Below, in pieces: positions 8,180 through 16,136 of a stretch of DNA of 42,994 bases (position 1 is its first letter; each line of letters starts with the position of its first letter). This DNA comes from Deltaproteobacteria bacterium (GTDB lineage: Bacteria; Myxococcota_A; Polyangia; Polyangiales; Ga0077539), in assembly GCA_016218725.1 (NCBI GenBank), contig JACRDB010000145.1, positions 1 through 42,994 on the forward strand. Direction: 5' to 3'. The notes beneath the pieces are model-generated. The model was not told where the DNA came from. It ran no database searches and saw only the letters and a program-made list of their open reading frames with translations. The position numbers and the translations under genes are program-made.

Positions 8180-10147
8180 GTGCATGACCTCTCGTCCCAG
8201 AGCCCTTTGATGCACTCGTCGGACCTCCAGAGCCGGATCGGGAGCCATGTGGCGGGGACCTACCGCCTGCTCCGGGTCATCGGCGAGGGGGGCATGGGGG
8301 CGGTCTTCGAGGCGGAGCACACGTACACCCGCCGGCGCGTGGCGGTGAAGCTGATCAAGCCGGAGTTCGCCGCCAGCGCGGAGGTGAACGCCCGGTTCAT
8401 CCAGGAGGCCCGGGCGGCCACGATCAACCACCCCAACGTGTGCCAGGTGCTCGACGCGGGCACCGACGACGACGGGCCGTACCTGGTCCTGGAGCTCCTG
8501 GAGGGCGAGACCCTGGCGGACGTGCTGGACCGCCGGGCCCTCGGGCCCCGGGAGGCCCTGTCCATCATGGCCGAGACCCTCGGGGCGCTCTCGGCCGCGC
8601 ACGACGTGGGCATCGTGCACCGGGACATCAAGCCGGAGAACATCTTCCTCCTCGGCGGGAGCGATCACCTCCGGGGCGTGAAGCTCCTGGATTTCGGCAT
8701 CTCCAAGATTCTGACGGAGCACCGCGAGCAGGGCCTGACCCGCATCGGCACCGCCGTGGGCACGCCGGACTACATGTCCCCGGAGCAGGCCTCCGGCAGC
8801 CGCGTGGACGGCCGCGCCGACCTCTGGAGCATCGGCGCCGTGCTCTACGAGACCCTCTCGCTCACCGCGCCCTTTGACGGCGAGACGTACCAGCAGCTCC
8901 TGGCGAGGATCCTCCTGCACCCGCACACGCCCCTCACGGAGCGGCTGCCGGACATTGACCCGGCGATCTCGGCGTTGATTGATCGCGCGCTGGCCAAGGA
9001 GGTGTCGCAGCGGTGGCCCTCGGCGGACGCGATGCGGGACGAAATCGACCGGATCCTGCAGACGCTCCCGCTGGACGAGGCGCGGGGCCCGAGGGACGAG
9101 CCGACCTCGCTCTTCGAGAGCGAGCGCAACGACCCGACGAGCATCTATCCGGCGGCCTCGTCGGTGGTGGGGCCGCTGCCGTCGCCGCCGGCGCTGTCCT
9201 CGCTGCCGATGATCCCAGGGCACCCGTCGGCGCCGCCGGTGCCGAGGCTGGGGGCGGACCCCTTCGAGGTGCCGACCACGCACATGCCCCACCGGCCGTC
9301 GGTGCCGCCGCCGAAGGTGTCGTACCCGCCGAACCCGTGGGGGGTGGAGCCGGAGCTCCCGCCCGCGGTGAACGCCGGCGGCGAGCGCCCGACGCGGCCC
9401 GGGGCGCACAAGCGCCCGCTGTGGATGGTGGGCGCGGCGGCGGGCCTGGGGGTGGTGCTCCTGGGCGTGCTGGCCGCGGTGGCCATGGGCACCTCGGACC
9501 CGCCCCCGTCGGCCACGGAGCCCGGGGCCCACACCGCGCCCGAGGCGGGCTCCAGCGCCCCTCCGGGGCTCCCCACGCCCACGGCGCCGGTGGGGCAGGG
9601 CCTGGTGCCCGTCTCCCAGCCGCTGACCACCGCCGACGCGGGCGCGAACCCCGCGGCGATGGTGTTCCCCGCGGACGCCGCGGCGCCTGCCACCCCACAG
9701 CCCGTGGCGCAGCCGCTGGTGCAGCAGGAGCTCACGCCTCCGCCGGCGCCCCCGTCGGACCCGCCCACGCCGTCGAGGCCCAGCGGGCGCAACCCCGACC
9801 GCAACCCCGACCGCAACCCCGACCGGGCGCCGCTCCTGGTGCACCACCCGGGGCACGTGCGCGCCCCGGCGCCCCCGGCGGGGCCGCCGCTCACGGTGTC
9901 GGAGATCATGGGGATCCTGCGGCCGCAGATGCCCCGGATGGTGCGCTGCGCGCGGGACGGGGGCTACCACGGCAACATCGTGGGCTCGCTCAACGTGGAC
10001 GCCCGCGGGGCCGTGCGGAGCGTGCGGCTCGACGCGCCGTTCTCCAACTCCGCGGGGGCCTCGTGCGTCGCGCAGGTGCTGCGCGGGACGCGCTTCCCGC
10101 CCGGGCGCCCGAGCGACAACGTGCGCATCTTCGCCAGCGTGCAGTGA
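8180..10147 (+). CDS. Membrane Ser/Thr protein kinase with AgmX/PglI-type C-terminal domain
   Basis: This 655-residue Hanks-type kinase has the glycine loop GEGGMGAVF, the catalytic Lys in VAVKLIK, HRDIKPENIF with the catalytic Asp, DFGISK, and GTPDYMSPEQ (residues about 28-290). A Pro-rich linker follows, then one membrane helix (about 412-436), another Pro/Ala linker, and a C-terminal domain (about 570-655) resembling the AgmX/PglI C-terminal family of myxobacterial gliding proteins. The linker holds three exact 12-bp repeats (9788-9823) encoding RNPD. I use the GTG at 8180; an in-frame ATG at 8210 (M11) is an alternative. It probably senses an envelope signal through the outer domain. Substrates are not visible. 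Confidence 0.88.
   Translation: MHDLSSQSPLMHSSDLQSRIGSHVAGTYRLLRVIGEGGMGAVFEAEHTYTRRRVAVKLIKPEFAASAEVNARFIQEARAATINHPNVCQVLDAGTDDDGPYLVLELLEGETLADVLDRRALGPREALSIMAETLGALSAAHDVGIVHRDIKPENIFLLGGSDHLRGVKLLDFGISKILTEHREQGLTRIGTAVGTPDYMSPEQASGSRVDGRADLWSIGAVLYETLSLTAPFDGETYQQLLARILLHPHTPLTERLPDIDPAISALIDRALAKEVSQRWPSADAMRDEIDRILQTLPLDEARGPRDEPTSLFESERNDPTSIYPAASSVVGPLPSPPALSSLPMIPGHPSAPPVPRLGADPFEVPTTHMPHRPSVPPPKVSYPPNPWGVEPELPPAVNAGGERPTRPGAHKRPLWMVGAAAGLGVVLLGVLAAVAMGTSDPPPSATEPGAHTAPEAGSSAPPGLPTPTAPVGQGLVPVSQPLTTADAGANPAAMVFPADAAAPATPQPVAQPLVQQELTPPPAPPSDPPTPSRPSGRNPDRNPDRNPDRAPLLVHHPGHVRAPAPPAGPPLTVSEIMGILRPQMPRMVRCARDGGYHGNIVGSLNVDARGAVRSVRLDAPFSNSAGASCVAQVLRGTRFPPGRPSDNVRIFASVQ
9788..9823 (+). 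repeat. Three 12-bp in-gene tandem repeats
   Basis: CGCAACCCCGAC occurs three times in a row inside the kinase linker and encodes Arg-Asn-Pro-Asp each time. Copy number can change without breaking the frame. Confidence 0.85.
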
Positions 10148-10155
10148 AGCCCCCG

Positions 10156-10178
10156 CCCCGGCGGGACCGTAGCCGGGG
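10156..10178. terminator. Hairpin between convergent genes
   Basis: CCCCGGC (10156-10162) and GCCGGGG (10172-10178) form a 7-bp GC stem with a 9-base loop in the 31 bases between the convergent kinase and trypsin/FG-GAP genes. There is no T-tract, so it is a stem-loop likely serving both directions rather than a classical intrinsic terminator. Confidence 0.45.
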
Positions 10179-12500
10179 TCAGTTCACGCGGAGGGTGAAG
10201 GCCCCGGTGGCGCGCGGGACATACGACGTCACGCGCAGCACCACCGGCTGACGGTCGCTCACGGCGAGGGTCAGGCAGGAGTTCAGGCCGTCCGAGGGAC
10301 AGTCGTCGTTGGTCGCGAGCACCGCGCCCGTGGCGGGATCGACCGCCTCGAGCACCGGGTCGAAGGCCGCGCTCCGGAGGTTGATCGTGGCGCTGCGGGA
10401 GGCGTTCGGGAGCAGCACCACGGCCTCGGCGAAGCGGCCCGCGAAGCCCGCGCCGTCGGTCGCGTCGAGCTGGCCCGGGTAGTCCTCTTGGAGGGTGCTC
10501 ACGCGCGAGGCCAGCGCGAGGCGGTAGCCCCCGGCGGCGCCGGGGCCGTAGGTCGTCGCGCGGAGGATGTAGGTCCGGCCGCGCACCGTCGGGAAGAACC
10601 CGCGCGCGTCGCGCACGAAGGGCGGGTCGTCGTCGAAGACGCCCACGGTGTTCCAGGTGGCGGTGTCGATCACCCGCACGAGGGTGTCCTCGGCGTCGGC
10701 GGGCGCGCGCACCAGCGCGACGGTCACCGGGTCGTTCGAGTTGGCCGTGTAGTAGTAGTCCTCGACGTAGCGGCCGTTCTCCAGCGCGTCGCCGGGCCCG
10801 AAGTCGCCGACCCGCACCTCGCCGGTGGCCACCGAGGGCACCCCGGGCCGCACCAGGGCCAGCGGGAAGGCGCCCCAGCCGTTGGCGCCGTAGAGCGCGA
10901 GGTCCTCGCGGCCGTCGCCGTCGAAGTCGCCCGCGAGCATCCCCCGGGACTGCTGCGCCAACGCCGGGAAGACCGGCATCGGGAGCACCGCGTCGTCGAA
11001 GCCCGCGCGGTTCGAGAGCCCGAAGAGCGCGGTGGTCCAGCCCTGGACGCCCGCGAGGGCGAGGTCGTCGTCGCCGTCGCGGTCGAAGTCGCCCGCCACC
11101 ACGCGCCCGCCGACGAAGGGCGCCGCCGCCGCGAGGCCGGGCGCTGGGTGGATCGACACCGAGAAGCTCCCGTCGGGGACGGTGTACGCCACGGGGATCC
11201 CGCTCCAGCCGTTCTGCGTCGGGAGCAAGGCGACGTCCGGGTACCCGTCGCCGTTGAAGTCCCCGGCCACGGGCACGGAGCCAGCGGCGGCGAGCTGCGA
11301 GAAGCTCGCCGCGGGCCGCAGCGCGGTGGTGAACGCCCCGGCTCCCGTCGAGGTCCCGACGACGATGGAGGTCCAGCCCTGGGCCCCGGTGACGATCAGG
11401 TCGTCGGCGCCGTCGGCGTTGCGGTCGGCCGCGACGACCGCGGCGCCGGGCTGCCCGGCGAAGGCAGCGACGCCGCCGGGCTGGGTCACGTTGGTCACGC
11501 GGAAGGTACCATTCCCATTGGAGAACGCGACCGGGACGCTCTGCCACCCGGGGCCCCCGTAGAGCGCGATGTCGGCCCGGCGGTCGCCGTCGAAGTCCCC
11601 CACCACGGCGCCGCGGGCCTGCGCCGACCAGGCGGCGAACCCGGGGATGTTCACCGCGTTGGTGACGCCCCAGTTGCCCGGCGCGCCCGCGAGGTTGAAG
11701 GCCACGATCACCGACGACGTGCCGACGATGAGCGCGAGGTCCGTGCGCCCGTCGGCGTTGAAGTCTCCCGCGAGGGTGCGGGAGCCCGGCGAGGCCGACC
11801 AGGCGGTCAGCGTGGCGCTCGGCGCCAGGGCGAGGGCGGTGCCGCCCAGGGGCCTCGCCGCGCGGAGGATCGGCGCCGCGCGCCCCGCCTCGCCCGAGGT
11901 GTCGCCGATGCCGGTGTACCCGCTGTTGACCGCGACGATGGCGTCGTCGCAGAACACCGGGCCGCCCGAGTCCCCGGGGCAGTTCACGTTGCTGTTGGGC
12001 CACGGGAAGGTGAACTGCTGCATCACCCCAGGGCCCGCCTCGGTCGTCCGGTTCTGGCACCCGGCGCCGTACTTCGTGCAGGTGGTGCCCGCGGGAGGGA
12101 ACCGCGGAGCCAGGCGCGCGGGGATCCCTCCGAGCGCGGGCCGCGTCGTGCGCAGGAGGGCCACGTCGTTCTCGTAGAAGTTCGGGATCACCGAGCTGTA
12201 CGGGTTCCAGAGCTGCCAGGCCTGATCGGTCATCGCGGTGGCGGCGCCGTTGGCGTAGACCATCGTGGCCACGAGGGGGCCCGAGCCGTCGAGGCAGTGC
12301 CCGGCCGTGAGCACGAAGCGCGGATCGACAAGCGCGCCGGTGCAGAAGCCCAGGTCACCGACGCTCGGGGGCGCGGCGGTGGTGATCGAACCCCCGAGGA
12401 GCGGCTGGGCGGCGGGGTCGGCGCGCTCGTCGGGTGCGCACGCGGCGAGCCCTCCCGTGAGCGCGAGGGGGAGGGCGAGGGAGCAAGGACGACGATTCAT
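10179..12500 (-). CDS. Trypsin-like serine protease lipoprotein with FG-GAP repeats
   Basis: This 773-residue secreted protein starts at ATG 12500 with a signal ending in GGLAAC (lipobox). Residues about 35-230 are a trypsin fold: the catalytic His in TAGHCLDG, Asp in ENDVALLRT and Ser in CPGDSGGPV. The middle has at least six FG-GAP/VCBS-type repeats with Ca-binding loops (GDFNADGRTDLAL, GDFDGDRRADIAL, GDFNGDGYPDVAL, GDFDRDGDDDLAL, GDFDGDGREDLAL) predicted to form a beta-propeller. The last about 200 residues are a beta-sandwich-like region with Asp-rich turns. It likely acts on or outside the outer membrane, with Ca-stabilised repeats. The role (predation, matrix or self-processing) is not evident. 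A 15-base palindrome CATCGATGTTCGATG lies at 12573-12587, about 73 bases upstream. Confidence 0.85.
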   Translation of the reverse strand: MNRRPCSLALPLALTGGLAACAPDERADPAAQPLLGGSITTAAPPSVGDLGFCTGALVDPRFVLTAGHCLDGSGPLVATMVYANGAATAMTDQAWQLWNPYSSVIPNFYENDVALLRTTRPALGGIPARLAPRFPPAGTTCTKYGAGCQNRTTEAGPGVMQQFTFPWPNSNVNCPGDSGGPVFCDDAIVAVNSGYTGIGDTSGEAGRAAPILRAARPLGGTALALAPSATLTAWSASPGSRTLAGDFNADGRTDLALIVGTSSVIVAFNLAGAPGNWGVTNAVNIPGFAAWSAQARGAVVGDFDGDRRADIALYGGPGWQSVPVAFSNGNGTFRVTNVTQPGGVAAFAGQPGAAVVAADRNADGADDLIVTGAQGWTSIVVGTSTGAGAFTTALRPAASFSQLAAAGSVPVAGDFNGDGYPDVALLPTQNGWSGIPVAYTVPDGSFSVSIHPAPGLAAAAPFVGGRVVAGDFDRDGDDDLALAGVQGWTTALFGLSNRAGFDDAVLPMPVFPALAQQSRGMLAGDFDGDGREDLALYGANGWGAFPLALVRPGVPSVATGEVRVGDFGPGDALENGRYVEDYYYTANSNDPVTVALVRAPADAEDTLVRVIDTATWNTVGVFDDDPPFVRDARGFFPTVRGRTYILRATTYGPGAAGGYRLALASRVSTLQEDYPGQLDATDGAGFAGRFAEAVVLLPNASRSATINLRSAAFDPVLEAVDPATGAVLATNDDCPSDGLNSCLTLAVSDRQPVVLRVTSYVPRATGAFTLRVN

Positions 12501-13151
12501 GGACACACCTCGAGGGTAGAGGCCAGCGGCGCCGCGCTCACGCGGCACCCCTGGCGGCCATCGGCCGCGGTTCATCGATGTTCGATGGCGCCGCGGGGAG
12601 CATCTACCCCGTGGCACCACAGGCTGCGACCGACGGGGGTCTGACGCCGCCGGAGGGCGAAGGTTTGCGGTCCAGGGGACAAATCACCACGGCGGTGAAT
12701 CGCCTGTAAGACGCGCCCGCGGCGGGCGTTGCACCGTCCGGGGTCGGCTCCAACGGCGGACCGGCCGCCGAGCTCTTGCGGGGGCGCGAGCCGTTGAACA
12801 CCAACGGGGTCTCCTGGACGTCGTTGAAAATACCTGTTGTGTCTTCCGACTTAGGGCCTCACGCTGCGGTGGTGCGACTGCCGGGATCGGGACGACCCGC
12901 GGGTGGGGCGGTACCCCTCTCAGGGCGAGGTGTATGCGCGTCTCCTGGCCTCCGCGCCGTGCTCAAAGTCGTCGTCGCCGCGCCCGCCTGCGCAGAGCGG
13001 CCCGGAATCCCGCCGACGACCGCAACGGTCGCGCCGCGAGGCCGTGGCCGGTGCCGTACCGGGCGCTCTCCGTCGTGGAGCTCGCGCCGAGCTTCTCCCG
13101 GAGGGCGCGCAGGTGGGCGGTCCTGGGAACGCGCCGACCCCGAAGCCCGAG
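12501..13151. other. Intergenic stretch of 650 bases without a credible gene
   Basis: Open frames here on both strands are Arg/Pro/Ala-rich and look like GC-driven noise. The stretch holds the 15-base palindrome CATCGATGTTCGATG (12573-12587), which may be an operator for the minus-strand protease gene. It also holds small GC hairpins, for example TCACC...GGTGA around 12687 and CGCCCGCGGCGGGCG near 12716. The part around 12800-12870 is less GC-rich than the surroundings. I cannot assign a function to the rest. Confidence 0.5.
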
Positions 13152-13976
13152 TCAGGGGTCGCGACCTGCCTGGGGCAGCAGCGGGCACCGTCGCGGCGGG
13201 TCCGGCAGCGGGAGGAGGACCTCGCGCTCGGAGACACGCCAGCCGGCGCTGGTGCGGACTCGTAGCTCGATCGCGACGTGCTCGCAGCCACACCCTCGGC
13301 TCCGACGCTCGAGGTCGGGGCGACCGTCGCCGTCGAGGTCCACGCGGAGCACCTCGACCCACGGCGCATCGAGGATCGCGCGCTCGAGCTCGGGGCCCGA
13401 GGTCGCCATGAACCCGGTGGCGCTCGACGCCGCGGCCGGGAGGAGGCGCGCGCGGACCGGCGTCGTGTCGAGCGGGCCGAGCGCGATGGCGTCGCCCACC
13501 GCGTGGCCCCGAGGCCCATCGGTCCAGCGCGCGACGGCCATGAACGCGGGGCAGCGGTCGTGGCACACAAAGGTCTCGTAGGCTCCGTCCGCGGTCAGGG
13601 TCCCGACGTAGCCTCGGGGCCCGATCACCGCGAACCGATCGCCGCGAGCAGGCCGCTGTCCGTCGTTCCCCGCGAGCCGCGGCGAGGGACCCATGGGGTC
13701 CTGTAGCGCGAGCAGGGTCATCGCGCGCGCGTCACCACGCACGACCTCGGCGCACTGCGGGTCCGCCGCGAGCAGGCGCCGCTCGCGGTCCAGCTCGGTC
13801 TCGACCGCCGACGCGCTGGCGTCCACCTGGGGCGCCGGGGCCGCCGGCGCGGCGTCGGGATCGGACCGGGGTGACCTCGCCGCGCGCGGAGGGTGCGGCG
13901 GGGCGTGGCCACACGCATGGCCAGCAGCCGCGAACGCGAGGGCGGCGCCCCACGCGCCTCCGCGCCTTGGGGCCAC
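13152..13976 (-). CDS. Secreted protein with a Ca-loop-like motif
   Basis: This 274-residue protein starts at a GTG at 13976 that gives a signal sequence ending AAAGHACG, a weak lipobox. A Pro/Ala/Asp linker follows (about residues 25-60). The folded part includes a Cys pair region (FVCHDRCPAF), a segment with the Asp-rich loop RVDLDGDGRPDLERRS (VCBS/dockerin-like Ca site), and GCGCEHVAIELRV after it. I do not recognise a named family for the whole. Upstream frame extension is possible because the frame stays open, but residues there are Arg/Gly noise. It lies downstream of the metallo-hydrolase gene on the same strand, about 150 bases away. Confidence 0.65.
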   Translation of the reverse strand: MAPRRGGAWGAALAFAAAGHACGHAPPHPPRAARSPRSDPDAAPAAPAPQVDASASAVETELDRERRLLAADPQCAEVVRGDARAMTLLALQDPMGPSPRLAGNDGQRPARGDRFAVIGPRGYVGTLTADGAYETFVCHDRCPAFMAVARWTDGPRGHAVGDAIALGPLDTTPVRARLLPAAASSATGFMATSGPELERAILDAPWVEVLRVDLDGDGRPDLERRSRGCGCEHVAIELRVRTSAGWRVSEREVLLPLPDPPRRCPLLPQAGRDP

Positions 13977-14128
13977 GTGTAGGACTCCGCCCACCCCATC
14001 GCCAGGGCTGGACGCGAGGCCTCGATTGTAGGTGTCGTCCACTGGCGTCTGCCGACCGCCTCGGCGCCCTGAGGACCCGATCCAACCGTAGCGCCGCGCC
14101 GCCGTCAAGCCCCCTCCGCTGCGGGGCG

Positions 14129-15376
14129 CTACCGGGGCCTGGACCCCGCCGCGTCGTGGTAGATGCTGCAGGCCATGAGGCTCGTCTCCGTCGCGGCGCG
14201 GCGGGTGTACACCTCGGCGCGGGTCGCCGCGATGACCAGGTCGGCGGGCGCGGCGCGGGCCGCCCACTCCACCAGGTGGCAGGCCAGCGCGTGCTCGCCG
14301 CGCGCCGAGAGCGCCTCGGCCCGCGCCGCGAGCGCCGCGGCCCCGCCCGAGAGCGCGGCGACCTCGAGGGCCAGGGCCTCGTCGCGCGCGGGCTTGAGCC
14401 GCGAGGCGTCGCCGTCCCACCAGCCGCCGTAGAGGCGCCACACGTTGCGCACCACGAACTCGGGCTCGTCGTACACCGGCCGGAGCCACGGGCGGCCGAG
14501 GAGCTCCGCGGGCGCGCGCACGGAGGCGAGCACCTGGTCGAGCGAGGCGCCCTCGTTCATGCGCGCCACGGTCTGGTCGTGCAGGGACCGCAGGAGCGCC
14601 GCGGTGGTGGTGAGGGCCTCGCGCACCCGCGAGGCGCCCTCGATCGGGGGGCCGTGCCCCGGGAGCAGGAGCTCGGCGTCGAGGGCGGCCATGCGCTCCA
14701 GCGCCTCGGCCTGGTCGCGCGGATACCGCTGCACCTTCTGGGGGTTGCCGCAGTTGGGCGAGGCCCAGAGGAACAGGTCGCCGGTGCACACCGCGCGGTG
14801 CTCGGGGAGCCACAGCCAGGTGTGGTCGTCGGTCTCGCCGCGGGCGTGGTGCAGCTCGAAGCGCACGCCGCCCACGTCCAGGTCCAGCCGGGCGTCGTAG
14901 ACCGCGTCCGGCGCGCGGTACTCCGTGGGCCAGGCGAGGGCTCCGAAGCGGAACTGCCGCGCGTTGATCGAGGCGTTGTAGCCCGCCGTCAACCGGTAGC
15001 GCTCGAAGCGCGCGCCGACCGCGCGGTGCGCGACCACCCGCAGCGGCGCGGCGCCTCGGGGCCGGGCCTCGGCCTCGAAGGCCCCGATGCCCGTCGCGTG
15101 ATCGATGTGGCCGTGGGTGTAGACCGCGGTGTGCACCGCCGCGGTCGACCACGCCCGTAGCTGCTCGCGGATCGCCTCACCGGAGAAGAAGCTCCCCGTG
15201 TCGATGAGCACGAGCCCCTCGCCGGTGCTCGCCGCGACCACGTTGGCGAAGGCCGACACGAACGCCAGGCCGGGGCGGTACTCCTCCAGCCCCGCGAAGG
15301 CCGTGAAGGGGTGCGCGTCGGCGGTGCTTAGGGAGCCGCTCCAGAGCGCCTCGGCGAGGTCACGAACCTGTCCCAT
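14129..15376 (-). CDS. Metallo-beta-lactamase-fold hydrolase, alkylsulfatase-like
   Basis: This 415-residue protein has an MBL core with the zinc motif THGHIDHATG (HxHxDH), a further acidic/His segment ARGETDDHTW, GDLFLWASP with the bridging Asp and LLPGHGPPIEG with a ligand His. A helical region follows (about residues 270-415) like the dimerisation domain of SDS/alkyl sulfatases of the SdsA1/BDS1 type. The SCP2-like C-terminal domain of those enzymes is absent, so it belongs to the shorter subgroup. The reaction could be sulfate-ester or other ester hydrolysis. No signal peptide is seen at the ATG at 15376; a start further upstream is possible but the extra residues look non-coding. It is divergent from the small lipoprotein gene. 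Confidence 0.82.
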   Translation of the reverse strand: MGQVRDLAEALWSGSLSTADAHPFTAFAGLEEYRPGLAFVSAFANVVAASTGEGLVLIDTGSFFSGEAIREQLRAWSTAAVHTAVYTHGHIDHATGIGAFEAEARPRGAAPLRVVAHRAVGARFERYRLTAGYNASINARQFRFGALAWPTEYRAPDAVYDARLDLDVGGVRFELHHARGETDDHTWLWLPEHRAVCTGDLFLWASPNCGNPQKVQRYPRDQAEALERMAALDAELLLPGHGPPIEGASRVREALTTTAALLRSLHDQTVARMNEGASLDQVLASVRAPAELLGRPWLRPVYDEPEFVVRNVWRLYGGWWDGDASRLKPARDEALALEVAALSGGAAALAARAEALSARGEHALACHLVEWAARAAPADLVIAATRAEVYTRRAATETSLMACSIYHDAAGSRPR

Positions 15377-15506
15377 GGGCTCTCGGGTCTCCTGCGATGG
15401 TCTGCGGGCGGTCGCCACTCTAGGAGCTGCCTCCCGCGGCGTCGAGAGGCATCGCCCCGGACGCCATCTGCGGTAGACTCCCCTGGAGAGGAGCTCCTGG
15501 GACCCG

Positions 15507-15956
15507 ATGCCGAAGACCATCCACCTCACAAACGCGAGCGCGCTCATCGCCGTCGTGCTGTCGTGCGCGTCCTCCCGCCCCGCGGTCACGCCCCCGGCGG
15601 GGCAACCGCCGGCGGAGGCGCTTCGTCAGCCGCCCCAGGCCCTGCGCTTCATCGAGGGGCGCTGGGAGAGCTCCGACCCCTCCAACGCCTGGCAGATGAC
15701 GGCCCGTTGGAGCGAGCAGGCCGGTCGCTTCGAGGCAGTGCTCACCCGCAACGGCCAGCGGTCCGAGGCCGTGGGGTTCACCGTCGGTGAGCTGGTGTGG
15801 AAGGCCACGCCGCAGGGCGAAGGCGCGGTCCGAGAGGAGCAGCTGTTCCGCAGCGCCGGGGGGGCCCAGACCTGGAGAGAGGGGTCCGTCAACCTCCAGG
15901 AGAGCACCCCAGACCGCCTCGTCACGACGTACTCCCGGTTCGTTCGAGTGCCGTAA
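15507..15956 (+). CDS. Small putative lipoprotein
   Basis: This 149-residue protein has an N-terminal signal ending in VVLSCAS (lipobox, Cys near residue 20), then a short Pro-rich linker. The mature domain of about 105 residues is rich in Trp and charged residues (FIEGRWESSDPSNAWQMTARWSE), with alternating hydrophobics suggesting a lipocalin- or DUF-type beta-barrel. The phrase pattern resembles proteins that describe a bound ligand in the envelope (DUF6265-like), but I hold that only loosely. It is divergent from the MBL gene and ends 20 bases before a tandem repeat. Confidence 0.7.
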   Translation: MPKTIHLTNASALIAVVLSCASSRPAVTPPAGQPPAEALRQPPQALRFIEGRWESSDPSNAWQMTARWSEQAGRFEAVLTRNGQRSEAVGFTVGELVWKATPQGEGAVREEQLFRSAGGAQTWREGSVNLQESTPDRLVTTYSRFVRVP

Positions 15957-15977
15957 GGGGACCTCAGGCCCGCTCCG

Positions 15978-16123
15978 GGGGTCCCGCAGCCTGCGATTGG
16001 GGTCCGACGAGGTCGTCGGGGGGGTCCTGCAGCTTGCAGTTGGGGCCCGACAAGGTCGTCGGGGGGTTCTGCAGCTTGTAGTCGGGTCCCTGCGGGACGC
16101 GTAGGGGGTCCCGCAGCCTGCGG
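15978..16123. repeat. 42-43 bp tandem repeat, about 3.4 copies
   Basis: Units start at 15978, 16021, 16063 and 16105 (last partial). Each begins GGGGTCC(C/T)GCAGC(C/T)TGC and most continue to CCGAC(G/A)AGGTCGTCGG. Each full unit holds two small dyads: GCAG-N-CTGC-type near its start and CCGACG-AGGT-CGTCGG near its end. The third unit has diverged in its second half. It sits between two converging genes, downstream of the small lipoprotein and up to 14 bases from the stop of the TPR gene. Confidence 0.88.
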
Positions 16124-16136
16124 GCGACCCCACCGG

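Noticed and set aside
12776..13411. Open frames in the 12.5-13.2 kb gap
   Set aside because: Composition is Arg/Ser/Pro noise, with no ribosome site or recognisable motif, and they overlap the real gene at 13152.
15978..16123. CRISPR array
   Set aside because: The 42-43 bp units are contiguous and lack unique spacers; there are no cas genes. The same applies to the 33-bp repeats at 42761-42859.
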